The notes beneath the pieces were generated by a model, which was given only the letters and a program-made list of their open reading frames with translations, was not told the DNA's origin and did not search any database. A DNA stretch of 22,473 nt, taken from contig JAOHFJ010000014.1 in NCBI GenBank assembly GCA_028097945.1, positions 1 through 22,473 on the forward strand, written 5' to 3'. Numbering within the stretch: position 1 is the stretch's first letter; each line of letters begins with the position of its first letter. This document shows positions 15,005 to 22,473 of this stretch, piece by piece. This stretch comes from Candidatus Pelagibacter sp. (GTDB taxonomy: Bacteria > Pseudomonadota > Alphaproteobacteria > Pelagibacterales > Pelagibacteraceae). The position numbers and the translations under genes were made by a program.

Positions 15005-15904
15005 TTATTGAAAATATTTAAGGCTTAAATAAACTACAATTGGAATAGTAATAAATGACATAACAGTAGATGTTACGATAACACTTGCTACGCTATCTAC
15101 CACCTTCCTCTCTGAATACATTGAACCAACCAAATAAGTTAAAACCGCACTTGGCATACATGATTGAATTAGAAGAACACCAGCAGCAAAACCGTTTAAA
15201 TTAAGAAGTTTAATTAATCCAAATCCTATTAAAGGCCCAATAATAACTCTAACCGCTCCTAGAATTGATGCATGAGACCAAGACACTACTTTTAATCTTG
15301 ATAATGCAATACCTAAAGACATTAAAACTAAAAATATAGTAGCATATGTAAGCAAAAATGTAGTGTTTTCTAAATATCCAGGAACATCCCAGTCAAAATA
15401 TAAAAATATGACTGAAACAATTATTCCGTAAATTGGCATATTCTTAATTAATATTTCAAATGAAAAGCTTTTTTTGGCCAATAAAACTCCAAGTGTAAAG
15501 TGAAGAAGAATAATTACTGATGCAATAGCAGATGCGACCCCAAGCCCAGCTGTTCCATAAGCAAATAAACAAATAGGAATACCCATATTTCCAGTGTTGG
15601 GTAAAATTAATGGTGGCAATTCACTTATAAAATCTTTTTTAAGTAATAAAAGACATATAATACCTACAATTGAAAAACCTCCAATTATAATAAGTGCATA
15701 AATAAAATATTCAGTAAAAACACTTAAGGTTACACCAGTAGTTGTTATCGTATAAAAAATCATTGCAGGTGTGCCAACGTTACCGGCAAATGTAGTTATA
15801 AAATCTGTACTAATCTCTGGATTTTTTCTTCCAAGATAATAACCTACCCCAATAACAAAAAAAACAGGGACAATAACATCAATAAGTTTTAGATAGAGCT
15901 CCAT
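15005..15904 (-). CDS. AEC-family (auxin efflux carrier-like) transporter
   Basis: This is a predicted inner-membrane carrier of the AEC/Mem_trans family, whose bacterial members move organic anions such as malate or malonate. Its 299 residues are almost entirely hydrophobic, with about ten helices in two five-helix halves. The N-terminal stretch IDVIVPVFFVIGVGYYLGR is typical. PLILPNTGNMGIPICLFAYG near residue 100 contains the family's broken-helix asparagine motif, and the second half has the matching SCMPSAVLTYLVG. The ATG overlaps the stop of the BacA/SbmA-like gene by 1 nt, making it the last gene of the tRNA-Pro unit. The substrate is unknown. Confidence 0.85.
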   Translation of the reverse strand: MELYLKLIDVIVPVFFVIGVGYYLGRKNPEISTDFITTFAGNVGTPAMIFYTITTTGVTLSVFTEYFIYALIIIGGFSIVGIICLLLLKKDFISELPPLILPNTGNMGIPICLFAYGTAGLGVASAIASVIILLHFTLGVLLAKKSFSFEILIKNMPIYGIIVSVIFLYFDWDVPGYLENTTFLLTYATIFLVLMSLGIALSRLKVVSWSHASILGAVRVIIGPLIGFGLIKLLNLNGFAAGVLLIQSCMPSAVLTYLVGSMYSERKVVDSVASVIVTSTVMSFITIPIVVYLSLKYFQ

Positions 15905-16908
15905 TAAGCTCTTACATCAGATTTCCTTGGTTTTCTCAACTTATTTTTGAAATTTATAGCTTCTTCAAATTCCATCAAACGTTTATGGATAGATCTTAGT
16001 TCTGTTATTCTAGTCCAATTTTGCAAGAATAAAGAAAAACTACTTTGAACTTCTCTAAAAGCACTAGATGTTTGAATTAATACGCCTAATGTCATAGCGC
16101 CAGTAAATAAACCTGGGCCCATTAATAAATAAGGTACAATAATCATTGTTTGGTTATACATTATTATCCAAAGATCAAAATATCCGTAATGTAAAAAAAG
16201 CTTATGATAATTAAATTTAATACCCGTAAATAATTGAAGAATAGTTGGCGCTTGAGCGTAGTTTTTTCTATCATCTTCTCCATAAACTAGTTCTTTTCTA
16301 AAAGCTGCTTCAACTTTTTGATTATTATATTCAAGACCCGGAAGTTTAATTCCAACTATCCAACTAATAATTAAACCGCCTAAACTTGCAACTAAAGAAA
16401 CCCAAACTAATGATCCTGTAATATCTTTAAAAAAAGGAATTACAACATTAGAAGATAATCCCCAAAGAATTGGTAAAAAAGCAATCAGCAACATAATGGC
16501 TCTTACAATTTGTAAACCTAAACTTTCAACAATTTTTGCAAAATTCATTGCATCTTCTTGAATACGTTGGGATGCACCTTCAACTTTAGCATCAACTGCA
16601 CGCCAATAAGGCATATAAGAAAACGTCATTGCTTCTCTCCACCTAAAAGCCCATAACCTAGTAAAATAATTTGTTATTGTATAAATAATCACATAAGGAA
16701 TAGCTAATTTCATAAATAAAGCTATACCATCATAAAATTCTGATAATTCTCTTTCGGGAGCTTTTTGTAAAAGATCATAAAAACCTTTATACCATTCATT
16801 AATTTTAACATCTATATATGTTTGAGCAAGAAGGGATAAAATTATGAAAGCAAACCCACCCCAAGACCAAAGTAACCATTTACTGTCAGTAAAATAACTA
16901 CGCCACAT
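15904..16908 (-). CDS. BacA/SbmA-like membrane transporter
   Basis: This is an integral membrane protein resembling SbmA/BacA, proton-driven importers of peptides and modified compounds in the inner membrane. The matched stretches are NEWYKGFYDLLQ (about 36-47), EGASQRIQEDAMNFA (about 114-128) and VEAAFRKELVYGEDD (about 202-216). All are close to the corresponding segments of SbmA. At 334 residues it is shorter than SbmA (about 406), because the first two membrane segments are missing. About six helices remain, and the fold resembles the membrane half of an ABC exporter without an ATPase domain. It starts 2 nt after the NDUFS4-like gene and overlaps the AEC carrier by 1 nt. In rhizobia BacA affects peptide uptake and very-long-chain lipid modification, and that role is not assumed here. 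Confidence 0.87.
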   Translation of the reverse strand: MWRSYFTDSKWLLWSWGGFAFIILSLLAQTYIDVKINEWYKGFYDLLQKAPERELSEFYDGIALFMKLAIPYVIIYTITNYFTRLWAFRWREAMTFSYMPYWRAVDAKVEGASQRIQEDAMNFAKIVESLGLQIVRAIMLLIAFLPILWGLSSNVVIPFFKDITGSLVWVSLVASLGGLIISWIVGIKLPGLEYNNQKVEAAFRKELVYGEDDRKNYAQAPTILQLFTGIKFNYHKLFLHYGYFDLWIIMYNQTMIIVPYLLMGPGLFTGAMTLGVLIQTSSAFREVQSSFSLFLQNWTRITELRSIHKRLMEFEEAINFKNKLRKPRKSDVRA

Positions 16909-16910
16909 AA

Positions 16911-17195
16911 CTAGTTTTTAAGAAAGTTGTCTGCATAAGATTTAATTACAAATTCTTTTTTTTTGGGTTCAATAACCTTAAATAAAATATTATTTTTTTT
17001 TGCATATTGTATAGCTTGTTCTTTAGTGGAGAATTTAAGAATTACCTCTTCCATGGTATCTGATGAAGTCTCCCAGCCCATCAGAGGATTTATAGAAGGG
17101 TCCTTTGTCTCAAATTCTAAAACCCATTTTTTTAGTTTTCCCCTGCCCGATTGCATCGCAGTTTTAGAAGGTATGTAAATTTTAGCTTTTTTCAT
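16911..17195 (-). CDS. NDUFS4-family complex I accessory subunit
   Basis: This is the bacterial form of the 18 kDa (NDUFS4/AQDQ) accessory subunit of NADH:ubiquinone oxidoreductase, found in alphaproteobacteria and mitochondria. It caps the peripheral arm next to the NADH-oxidising module. Recognisable positions are [17 protein letters not shown] (residues 4-20), the KWVLEFE strand, [12 protein letters not shown] (about 37-48) and the [13 protein letters not shown] helix. The 94-residue length matches bacterial members of about 100. The ATG is only 8 nt downstream of the encoded CCA of tRNA-Pro, with no Shine-Dalgarno between them. The gene is therefore almost certainly transcribed from the tRNA promoter. 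The pairing is useful taxonomically because few groups outside alphaproteobacteria have this subunit. Confidence 0.9.
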   Translation of the reverse strand: MKKAKIYIPSKTAMQSGRGKLKKWVLEFETKDPSINPLMGWETSSDTMEEVILKFSTKEQAIQYAKKNNILFKVIEPKKKEFVIKSYADNFLKN

Positions 17196-17203
17196 TCTTA
17201 TTT

Positions 17204-17280
<77 letters not shown>

Positions 17281-17289
17281 ATCGTCTGT

Positions 17290-17318
17290 TTTATAGGTTA
17301 ATTATGCCTTTTTGGCAA
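17290..17318 (-). promoter_or_regulatory. Promoter of the tRNA-Pro / NDUFS4 unit
   Basis: On the minus strand TTGCCA (17313-17318) is followed by exactly 17 nt and then TATAAA (17290-17295), with 9 nt to the tRNA 5' end. This is the best sigma-70-like promoter in the window and lies at the correct distance. A short GGCA/TGCC hairpin overlaps the -35 region, but is probably incidental. The promoter sits in the 73 nt divergent space shared with nhaA. Confidence 0.75.
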
Positions 17319-17353
17319 TTGAAAGATAAGCGCTATAGAAGTAAATAGTACCT

Positions 17354-18526
17354 ATGATCCAACACATTACTAAACCATTTAAAGAGTTTTTTAAATTAGA
17401 GGCCTCTTCTGGGATAATGCTTTTGTTAGCAGCGGTACTAGCATTAGTAATAAGCAATGGATCTTATAGCGATGATTATTTTTCAATTTTAAAAAAATAT
17501 ATTACGCTTGGCACAGAAAGTTTTGGTCTTAAATTAAGTCTATTACATTGGATTAATGATGTCTTAATGGCAATTTTTTTCTTTTTTGTTTCTTTAGAAA
17601 TTAAAAGAGAGTTCTTACAAGGAGAGCTATCTAATCCCAAACAAGCTTTATTACCTATAATTGGCGCTGTGGGCGGTATGGTTGTACCTGCCCTATTTTA
17701 CATATCTGTAAATTATTCTGATAGCACAACTCTAAATGGGTGGGCTATTCCTTCTGCGACAGATATCGCATTTTCATTGGGTGTTTTATCTTTACTGGGA
17801 AAACGTGTTCCTATTTCTTTAAAAGTTTTTTTAACAGCATTAGCAATTATAGATGACTTGGGTGCTATTGTAATAATAGCATTTTTTTATTCAGGAAATA
17901 TACAAACTATATATTTAATATTAATGTTATTATGTGTAATAGTTTTAGTGGTTTTAAATAAATACAAAATAAATTTTTTCTTACCATACCTAATTGTTGG
18001 AATATTTTTATGGGACTTTACTCATCAATCTGGCATTCACGCAACTATAGCAGGAGTACTTTTAGCTTTAACAATTCCGCACAATACGAGGGTTAATAAG
18101 AATTCTTTATTACTTAAGTTAGAACATGGATTATCACCTTATGTAGCTTATGGAATTATGCCAATTTTTGCATTTGCAAATGCTGGCGTCTCGCTGGAAG
18201 GATTAACTTTTGCAACTTTATTAAATCCTGTTCCTTTTGGAATTGTTTTAGGATTATTTTTTGGAAAACAAATCGGTGTCTTTGTCTTGTCCTACTTGTC
18301 AGTTAAGTTTAAATTTGCTGATAAACCAACTAACTCAACTTGGCCAGCTTTTTATGCAGTTTCAATACTTACTGGTATTGGTTTTACCATGAGTTTATTT
18401 GTAGGAAACTTAGCGTTTGCAAATAATATGGAATATATGGATGGTGTCAAAATTGGAGTTTTAGCTGGATCTTTACTATCAACTTTATTTGGGTATTTTT
18501 TATTACTGATTTTTTCAAAAAAATGA
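17354..18526 (+). CDS. nhaA: Na+/H+ antiporter NhaA
   Basis: NhaA exports Na+ (or Li+) in exchange for two protons across the inner membrane and controls cytoplasmic pH and sodium. At 390 residues it matches E. coli NhaA (388). The transport aspartates are all present: Asp137 in SATDIAF and Asp167-Asp168 in AIIDDLGA, equivalent to D133, D163 and D164. The EIKREFLQGEL segment after the second helix and the C-terminal GIGFTMSLFVGNLAF are also typical. About 12 helices are expected. The gene is divergent from tRNA-Pro. It overlaps the following scaffold-like gene by 4 nt (ATGA), placing it first in a three-gene operon with that gene and the peroxidase. Confidence 0.96.
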   Translation: MIQHITKPFKEFFKLEASSGIMLLLAAVLALVISNGSYSDDYFSILKKYITLGTESFGLKLSLLHWINDVLMAIFFFFVSLEIKREFLQGELSNPKQALLPIIGAVGGMVVPALFYISVNYSDSTTLNGWAIPSATDIAFSLGVLSLLGKRVPISLKVFLTALAIIDDLGAIVIIAFFYSGNIQTIYLILMLLCVIVLVVLNKYKINFFLPYLIVGIFLWDFTHQSGIHATIAGVLLALTIPHNTRVNKNSLLLKLEHGLSPYVAYGIMPIFAFANAGVSLEGLTFATLLNPVPFGIVLGLFFGKQIGVFVLSYLSVKFKFADKPTNSTWPAFYAVSILTGIGFTMSLFVGNLAFANNMEYMDGVKIGVLAGSLLSTLFGYFLLLIFSKK

Positions 18527-18924
18527 TTAACAAAGAAATTATTAAAATAGCCTCTAATACATCTAATGTCGGTTTAAATAATAAATATTCGCATAAAATC
18601 TCATTAAAGAATAAATTATGTGGAGATAAAATAACTTTAGAACTAATTGTGACAAGGAAGAAAATAATATCAATGAAATATGAGACCGAGTCCTGCATAT
18701 ACTGCGAAGCTTCTGCAAGTCTTTTGTCTAAAAAAATAAAAAAATTAAATATTTTAACAATAAAAAATGATTTTATTAACTTAAAGAAAATTTTAAAAAA
18801 CAGTGAGTTAAAAATTCCTAAAAAATTTGCTGATTTTAAAAAACTTTTCAATAGCGACAATTTTAATAGATATAATTGTTTATTTTTACCTTTTGATGCA
18901 GTAATTAAGGCATTAAAATTATGA
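18523..18924 (+). CDS. IscU/SufU/NifU-N-like iron-sulfur scaffold protein
   Basis: This is a small basic protein (133 residues) that resembles the scaffold on which iron-sulfur clusters are assembled. The family's three cysteine ligands are found in their usual settings: Cys33 in LCGDKI, Cys58 in ESCIYCEASAS, and Cys119 in RYNCLFLPFDAVIKAL. Asp35 follows the first Cys, as in SufU. An additional Cys61 occupies the helix next to the second ligand. The rest is divergent and lysine-rich, so assignment rests on these three blocks. It overlaps nhaA and the peroxidase by 4 nt on each side (ATGA), a tight operon that gives no obvious cysteine desulfurase partner. A zinc-bound SufU-type sulfur acceptor or a related carrier role is inferred. 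Confidence 0.75.
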   Translation: MINKEIIKIASNTSNVGLNNKYSHKISLKNKLCGDKITLELIVTRKKIISMKYETESCIYCEASASLLSKKIKKLNILTIKNDFINLKKILKNSELKIPKKFADFKKLFNSDNFNRYNCLFLPFDAVIKALKL

Positions 18925-19457
18925 AGAAATTATTGATAATCTTATTTATGTTTAGTTTTTTTAACAAAGTTGTGGCTGATAATTCTGGAGTAGCTTACGA
19001 CTATAGTTTTAATGGTATTGACGGAGGTCTAATAAAGCTAAGTGATTATAAGAATAAAGTGATTGTTGTAGTAAATGTAGCTAGCAGATGCGGATACACG
19101 CCTCAATACGAGGATCTTCAAACACTTTATAATGATTATAAAAGTAAGGATGTAGTAGTTATTGGGATACCAACTAATAATTTTAAACAAGAGCCAGGAA
19201 CAAACAATCAGATTAAGGATTTTTGTGAAACTACTTTTGGTATTTCTTTCCCGATGACTGAAAAAATTAATGTTATTGGAGCTAATTCTCATCCCTTTTA
19301 CAAATGGGCTAGAAAAGATTTTGGAATGAGTGCTATTCCCAAGTGGAACTTTCATAAAATAGTTATTGGCAAGAAAGGTAAGATTGAAGATACATTCGCT
19401 TCTTTTACAAAACCAACTTCAAAAAAATTTATAAAATTAATTGAAAAATTAATTTAA
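18921..19457 (+). CDS. Glutathione peroxidase-family 2-Cys peroxidase, exported
   Basis: This is a thiol peroxidase of the glutathione peroxidase family, reducing hydrogen peroxide or lipid peroxides. Residues 1-19 form a signal peptide (MKKLLIILFMFSFFNKVVA), so it should act in the periplasm. The peroxidatic residue is Cys57 in NVASRCGYT, not selenocysteine. Gln90 in QEPG, and Trp142 and Asn143 in KWNFHK, complete the catalytic tetrad. Cys102 in DFCETTFG matches the resolving cysteine of thioredoxin-dependent 2-Cys members. The loop usually reading CNQFGGQEPG is TNNFKQEPG, one residue shorter and without the Cys. The gene is last in the nhaA operon, and its 3' end overlaps the convergent MBL gene by 4 nt. 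Thioredoxin-like rather than glutathione reductant is likely. Confidence 0.92.
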   Translation: MKKLLIILFMFSFFNKVVADNSGVAYDYSFNGIDGGLIKLSDYKNKVIVVVNVASRCGYTPQYEDLQTLYNDYKSKDVVVIGIPTNNFKQEPGTNNQIKDFCETTFGISFPMTEKINVIGANSHPFYKWARKDFGMSAIPKWNFHKIVIGKKGKIEDTFASFTKPTSKKFIKLIEKLI

Positions 19458-20221
19458 AAATTAAAACTTAAGCCATCAAAAGCAGGAATTATATTTTTTG
19501 GTAATTTTCTTTTCAAAACAAAATAATCTAAATCTACATGTAGATTTGTTAATATAGCTCTTTTAGGCTTAACAAATTTTATATAATCAATCGCATCATC
19601 ATAATTAAAATGTGATGGATGTTTATTTTTTCTTAAACAATCAATAATCAAAAAATCTAAATTCATTAATTTTTTAGAGACTTTATTACTAATTTTGTTA
19701 CAATCACTAATATAGGCTATTTTATCGAATAAATAACCTGTAGCCTTAATCATTCCATGCGTAACTTCTAAAGGCTCTATATAAATTTTGTAATTTTTTT
19801 TAAAAATTTTAAATTTTTTTTTTACAATATTAGTGTTCATTATTGGTTTATAACCATGACGCTTTTTAAAACAAAAGGAATATTTATTTTTTAATTCATT
19901 TATAGTTTTTGAAGAACCGTAAATTGGTATTTTTTTTTTATTTTTCCAAAAAAAAGGACGCATTTCAAAAATACCTGTTGTTTGATCAGCATGTTCATGA
20001 GTGAAAATTATAGCGTCTAAGTTTTTAATTTTATTTTTCAAAAATTGACTCTTTATATCAGGTGATGTGTCGATAAGAATTGATAGGTCACCTTTTTGAA
20101 TATGTGCACAACATCTGGTTCTTGTGTTTTTTGTGCTTTTTTTTAACTTTGCAGAATAATTAGTTATCCATGGAGAACCTAAAGAACTACCGCATCCTAA
20201 AATAGTAAATTTATTTTTCAA
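19454..20221 (-). CDS. MBL-fold metal-dependent hydrolase (PhnP-like)
   Basis: This is a cytoplasmic metallo-beta-lactamase-fold hydrolase of 255 residues, resembling the PhnP/RNase Z-like phosphodiesterase group. The N-terminal ILGCGSSLGSP strand, ILIDTSPDI, and the metal motif HEHADQTTGI (His75, His77, Asp79) are visible. The usual last His of HxHxDH is Gln80. Later ligands appear in VTHGM, YISDCN and the C-terminal LTNLHVDLD. The start overlaps the tatD stop by 4 nt, and the block metG-tatD-this gene forms one operon. The natural substrate is unknown; a cyclic or nucleotide phosphodiester is the likeliest. Confidence 0.85.
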   Translation of the reverse strand: MKNKFTILGCGSSLGSPWITNYSAKLKKSTKNTRTRCCAHIQKGDLSILIDTSPDIKSQFLKNKIKNLDAIIFTHEHADQTTGIFEMRPFFWKNKKKIPIYGSSKTINELKNKYSFCFKKRHGYKPIMNTNIVKKKFKIFKKNYKIYIEPLEVTHGMIKATGYLFDKIAYISDCNKISNKVSKKLMNLDFLIIDCLRKNKHPSHFNYDDAIDYIKFVKPKRAILTNLHVDLDYFVLKRKLPKNIIPAFDGLSFNF

Positions 20222-21000
20222 TTTAGTTCACCAAATAAATCAAAAAAGTTTTTAGTAGTAATATTTGAAAAATTTTCAAAAGAAAGACCCTTTAGTTTTG
20301 ATAAAAACTTAACTGTATGAATGATATAACTTGGTTCATTTGGTTTTCCTCTAAGTGGAACTGGTGATAAATAAGGTGAGTCTGTTTCTACTAGTATTCT
20401 ATTATTTGGCATTTCTTTAAATGTATTGGCTAAATCTTCAGATTTTTTAAAAGTAACAACACCGCTTGCTGAGATATAAGCTCCTAAATCCAATAATTTA
20501 AATGCAAAATCTTTTGATCCAGTAAAACAATGTATTAAGATTTTAAAATTTTTTTCTTTTAATTTATTTTTTAGTATTTCTAAAGTTTCTTTCTCTGCAT
20601 TTCTAGTATGAACAATTAATGGAAGTTGGGTGTTCTGAGCCGCAATTATATGCTCAGCAAAACACTCAATCTGATCTTTTTTATCAGAATGATTGTAGTA
20701 AAAATCAAGACCACTCTCTCCTATTCCAATAATTTTTTTATTAAGTTTGGTTTTCATAATTATATCCTCAGACTTGATTGATTGATGATTTTTAGCTTCA
20801 TGGGGATGAATGCCATAAGAGCCGTATACGCATTTGTTTTTTGATATAATGTTGAGAATTTTATCATAACTTTTATCTTCAGTTGAAATTGTAAGTAAAT
20901 ACTTTACTCCATCTTTATTTGCTCTATCGATAGTTTCTTTTAAAGATAGAGACATGGGTTCATAATTTAAATGACAGTGAGAATCAATTATCATCTTCAA
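20218..21000 (-). CDS. tatD: TatD-family metal-dependent deoxyribonuclease
   Basis: TatD-family proteins are TIM-barrel metallohydrolases with 3'-5' DNase activity in the cytoplasm. All metal ligands are visible: His8 and His10 in IDSHCHL, Glu95 in GIGESGLDFY, His131 in LIVHTRNA, His156 in LIHCFTG, and Asp207 in VETDSPYLSP. The length of 260 residues is standard. The start overlaps the metG stop by 17 nt and the stop overlaps the MBL gene by 4 nt. Placement directly after metG is widespread in bacteria (YcfH/YabD position), so this is the metG-linked paralogue rather than the Tat-operon one. Metal choice and exact substrate are not visible. Confidence 0.94.
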   Translation of the reverse strand: MKMIIDSHCHLNYEPMSLSLKETIDRANKDGVKYLLTISTEDKSYDKILNIISKNKCVYGSYGIHPHEAKNHQSIKSEDIIMKTKLNKKIIGIGESGLDFYYNHSDKKDQIECFAEHIIAAQNTQLPLIVHTRNAEKETLEILKNKLKEKNFKILIHCFTGSKDFAFKLLDLGAYISASGVVTFKKSEDLANTFKEMPNNRILVETDSPYLSPVPLRGKPNEPSYIIHTVKFLSKLKGLSFENFSNITTKNFFDLFGELN

Positions 21001-22473
21001 TTTTAGTAAATAATATTTCTAAATTACCTATTTCTTTTTTTGTATTTAAGATATTGCTATCTTTAATTTTATCAAGACTTATATTTTCTACCGATATATT
21101 AATCATTGATAGTACTTTATTTGTAGCATTGGGAATTATAGGATTAAGTAGTATGCTTATGTTTTTTATTTGCTCTACAATAGTGAATAATATAGCGTTC
21201 ATTCTTTCAGGGTTATTTTTTTTTACTGCCCACGGCTCCGAGTCATTAAAATATTTATTCGCATCAAAAGAAAAACTTACAACCTTTTTTATATATTCAT
21301 TTAATTCTTGGTTATCCATTAATGATATCAAATTTGGTAAACTATTCTTTAAATTATTTAAAAGTTGTTTATCAGTGTCATTCAATTTAAAATTTGATGG
21401 TATTTTATTGGAACAATTTTTTTTTATAAATGAAAAAACCCTTTGACATAGATTTCCGTAATTGTTTGCTAGATCATTATTAATACAATTTTTTAAATTT
21501 TCTAAAGAGATTGATCCGTCATTTCCAAGTGAAACTTCTTTAACCAAATAATATCTTAATTGATCTATTCCGTATTTATCAATAATTTCAAGAGGGTCTA
21601 AAATATTTCCTAAAGATTTCGACATTTTTTTATCATCAGACAGTATCCAACCGTGTCCAAATACTCTTTTAGGTAAAGGTAAATTTGCAGCCAACAAAAA
21701 AGCTGGCCAAAAAACAGCATGAAATCTCAGAATATCTTTACCAATTATATGTACATCAGCAGGCCAAAAATCTTTATATTTTTTGTCGTCAGTATTAGGA
21801 AAGTTTAAAGCACTAATATAATTTGTTAAGGCATCTAACCAAACGTAAATTACATGTTTTTCATTTTTAGGCACTGGTATTCCCCACGTAAATGATGTTC
21901 TACTTATCGATAAATCTTTTAAACCCTTTTGTACAAATTTAACAACTTCGTTTTTTCTAGACTCAGGAAGAATAAAATTTTTATTTTTTTTATAAAATTC
22001 TAAGAGCTTTTTTGACCAATTTGATAATTTAAAAAAATATGACTCTTCTTCAACCCATTCTACTGAAGAACCTGAGGATTTTGATATTTTTTTACCATTA
22101 TTATCCTCTATTTCATCTTCATCATAAAAAGCTTCATCAGATACTGAATACCAACCACTATATTTATCTAAATAAATATCTCCTGACTTAACAAGTCTAT
22201 TCCATATTTCATTTACTGATTGATGATGTCTCTTTTCTGTAGTTCTAATAAAATCATCATTTGATAAATTCAGAATCTTCGTTAATTTTCTAAAAGTTTC
22301 TGATAATTCATCACAAAAAATTTTAGGATCTTTATTGTTTTTTTTCGCTTCTTTTTGAATTTTTTGCCCATGTTCATCAGTTCCAGTTAAAAATAAAACT
22401 TTGTATCCCTCCAATCTTTTAAACCTTGCAAAAATATCAGTAATGATACTTGAATAGGCATGACCCATATGAG
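20984..22473 (-). CDS. metG: Methionyl-tRNA synthetase, 5' end outside window
   Basis: MetG charges tRNA-Met with methionine and is essential. The window ends within the first codons. The ATG at 22468 is the Met of the HIGH-type motif HMGH, because the codon before it reads His, so the true start lies about 15-20 residues further right. Present are FLTGTDEHGQKI, the WYSVSDEAFYDEDE insertion without the zinc cysteines, VIYVWLDALTNY and the KMSKS motif in DDKKMSKSLGN. The anticodon-binding domain occupies the last 150 or so residues and ends without the optional C-terminal dimerisation domain. With the missing part the length would be about 510-515, normal for the shorter alphaproteobacterial form. 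It heads the operon with tatD and the MBL hydrolase. Confidence 0.97.
   Translation of the reverse strand, partial: HMGHAYSSIITDIFARFKRLEGYKVLFLTGTDEHGQKIQKEAKKNNKDPKIFCDELSETFRKLTKILNLSNDDFIRTTEKRHHQSVNEIWNRLVKSGDIYLDKYSGWYSVSDEAFYDEDEIEDNNGKKISKSSGSSVEWVEEESYFFKLSNWSKKLLEFYKKNKNFILPESRKNEVVKFVQKGLKDLSISRTSFTWGIPVPKNEKHVIYVWLDALTNYISALNFPNTDDKKYKDFWPADVHIIGKDILRFHAVFWPAFLLAANLPLPKRVFGHGWILSDDKKMSKSLGNILDPLEIIDKYGIDQLRYYLVKEVSLGNDGSISLENLKNCINNDLANNYGNLCQRVFSFIKKNCSNKIPSNFKLNDTDKQLLNNLKNSLPNLISLMDNQELNEYIKKVVSFSFDANKYFNDSEPWAVKKNNPERMNAILFTIVEQIKNISILLNPIIPNATNKVLSMINISVENISLDKIKDSNILNTKKEIGNLEILFTKIEDDN

Noticed and set aside
17305..17317. TGCC-TTTTT-GGCA hairpin as a terminator
   Set aside because: Only four base pairs with no following T tract, and it coincides with the -35 element of the tRNA promoter.

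Overview
This 22.5 kb window is very AT-rich and tightly packed. Many neighbouring genes overlap by 1 or 4 nt, and few starts carry a strong Shine-Dalgarno sequence. An NDUFS4-type complex I accessory subunit (an alphaproteobacterial/mitochondrial trait) lies next to a BacA/SbmA-type transporter, and a compact metG-tatD-MBL block sits at the right edge. Together these suggest a streamlined marine alphaproteobacterium of the SAR11/Pelagibacterales kind. That assignment is inferred from style and gene content, not from a marker-gene comparison.

Region 1 (1-9907) is a carbohydrate or cyclitol uptake and catabolism block. It starts with the C-terminal part of an IolG-like inositol dehydrogenase that carries a +1 frameshift in an A7 run. 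A ribose/inositol-type ABC transporter follows (periplasmic binding protein, terminator hairpin, permease, single-domain ATPase), then a ROK sugar kinase. On the opposite strand are a second Gfo/Idh/MocA dehydrogenase and IolD, the ring-opening hydrolase of inositol catabolism. Divergent from iolD is an aldehyde dehydrogenase-HpcH/HpaI aldolase pair. No IolE, IolB, PfkB-type IolC or IolJ-type aldolase is present in the window. The ROK kinase, HpaI-type aldolase and aldehyde dehydrogenase may therefore stand in for them, or those genes may lie to the left.

Region 2 (9914-14152) looks like an accessory, surface-glycan segment. It holds a small GIY-YIG protein, a 705-residue protein that appears to fuse two glycosyltransferases, a GT2 glycosyltransferase, and an intact tyrosine recombinase on the opposite strand. 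Just upstream of the recombinase start is a 14+7+14 bp inverted repeat with the geometry of a tyrosine-recombinase core site.

Region 3 (14153-15004) holds an unlisted 54-residue two-helix membrane protein gene that overlaps a DNA-binding-domain-only MGMT-family gene by 1 nt. It is followed by 412 nt without a convincing gene. The left half of that stretch (about 38% GC by hand count) contrasts sharply with the right half (about 17%).

Region 4 (15005-22473) looks like core genome. On the minus strand, a good promoter drives tRNA-Pro(UGG), and the NDUFS4-like gene starts 8 nt after the encoded CCA, followed by the BacA/SbmA-like gene and an AEC-family carrier. On the plus strand lie nhaA, an IscU/SufU-like scaffold and a periplasmic 2-Cys glutathione peroxidase, each overlapping the next by 4 nt. 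Convergent to these is the minus-strand metG (5' end cut by the window)-tatD-MBL hydrolase operon.
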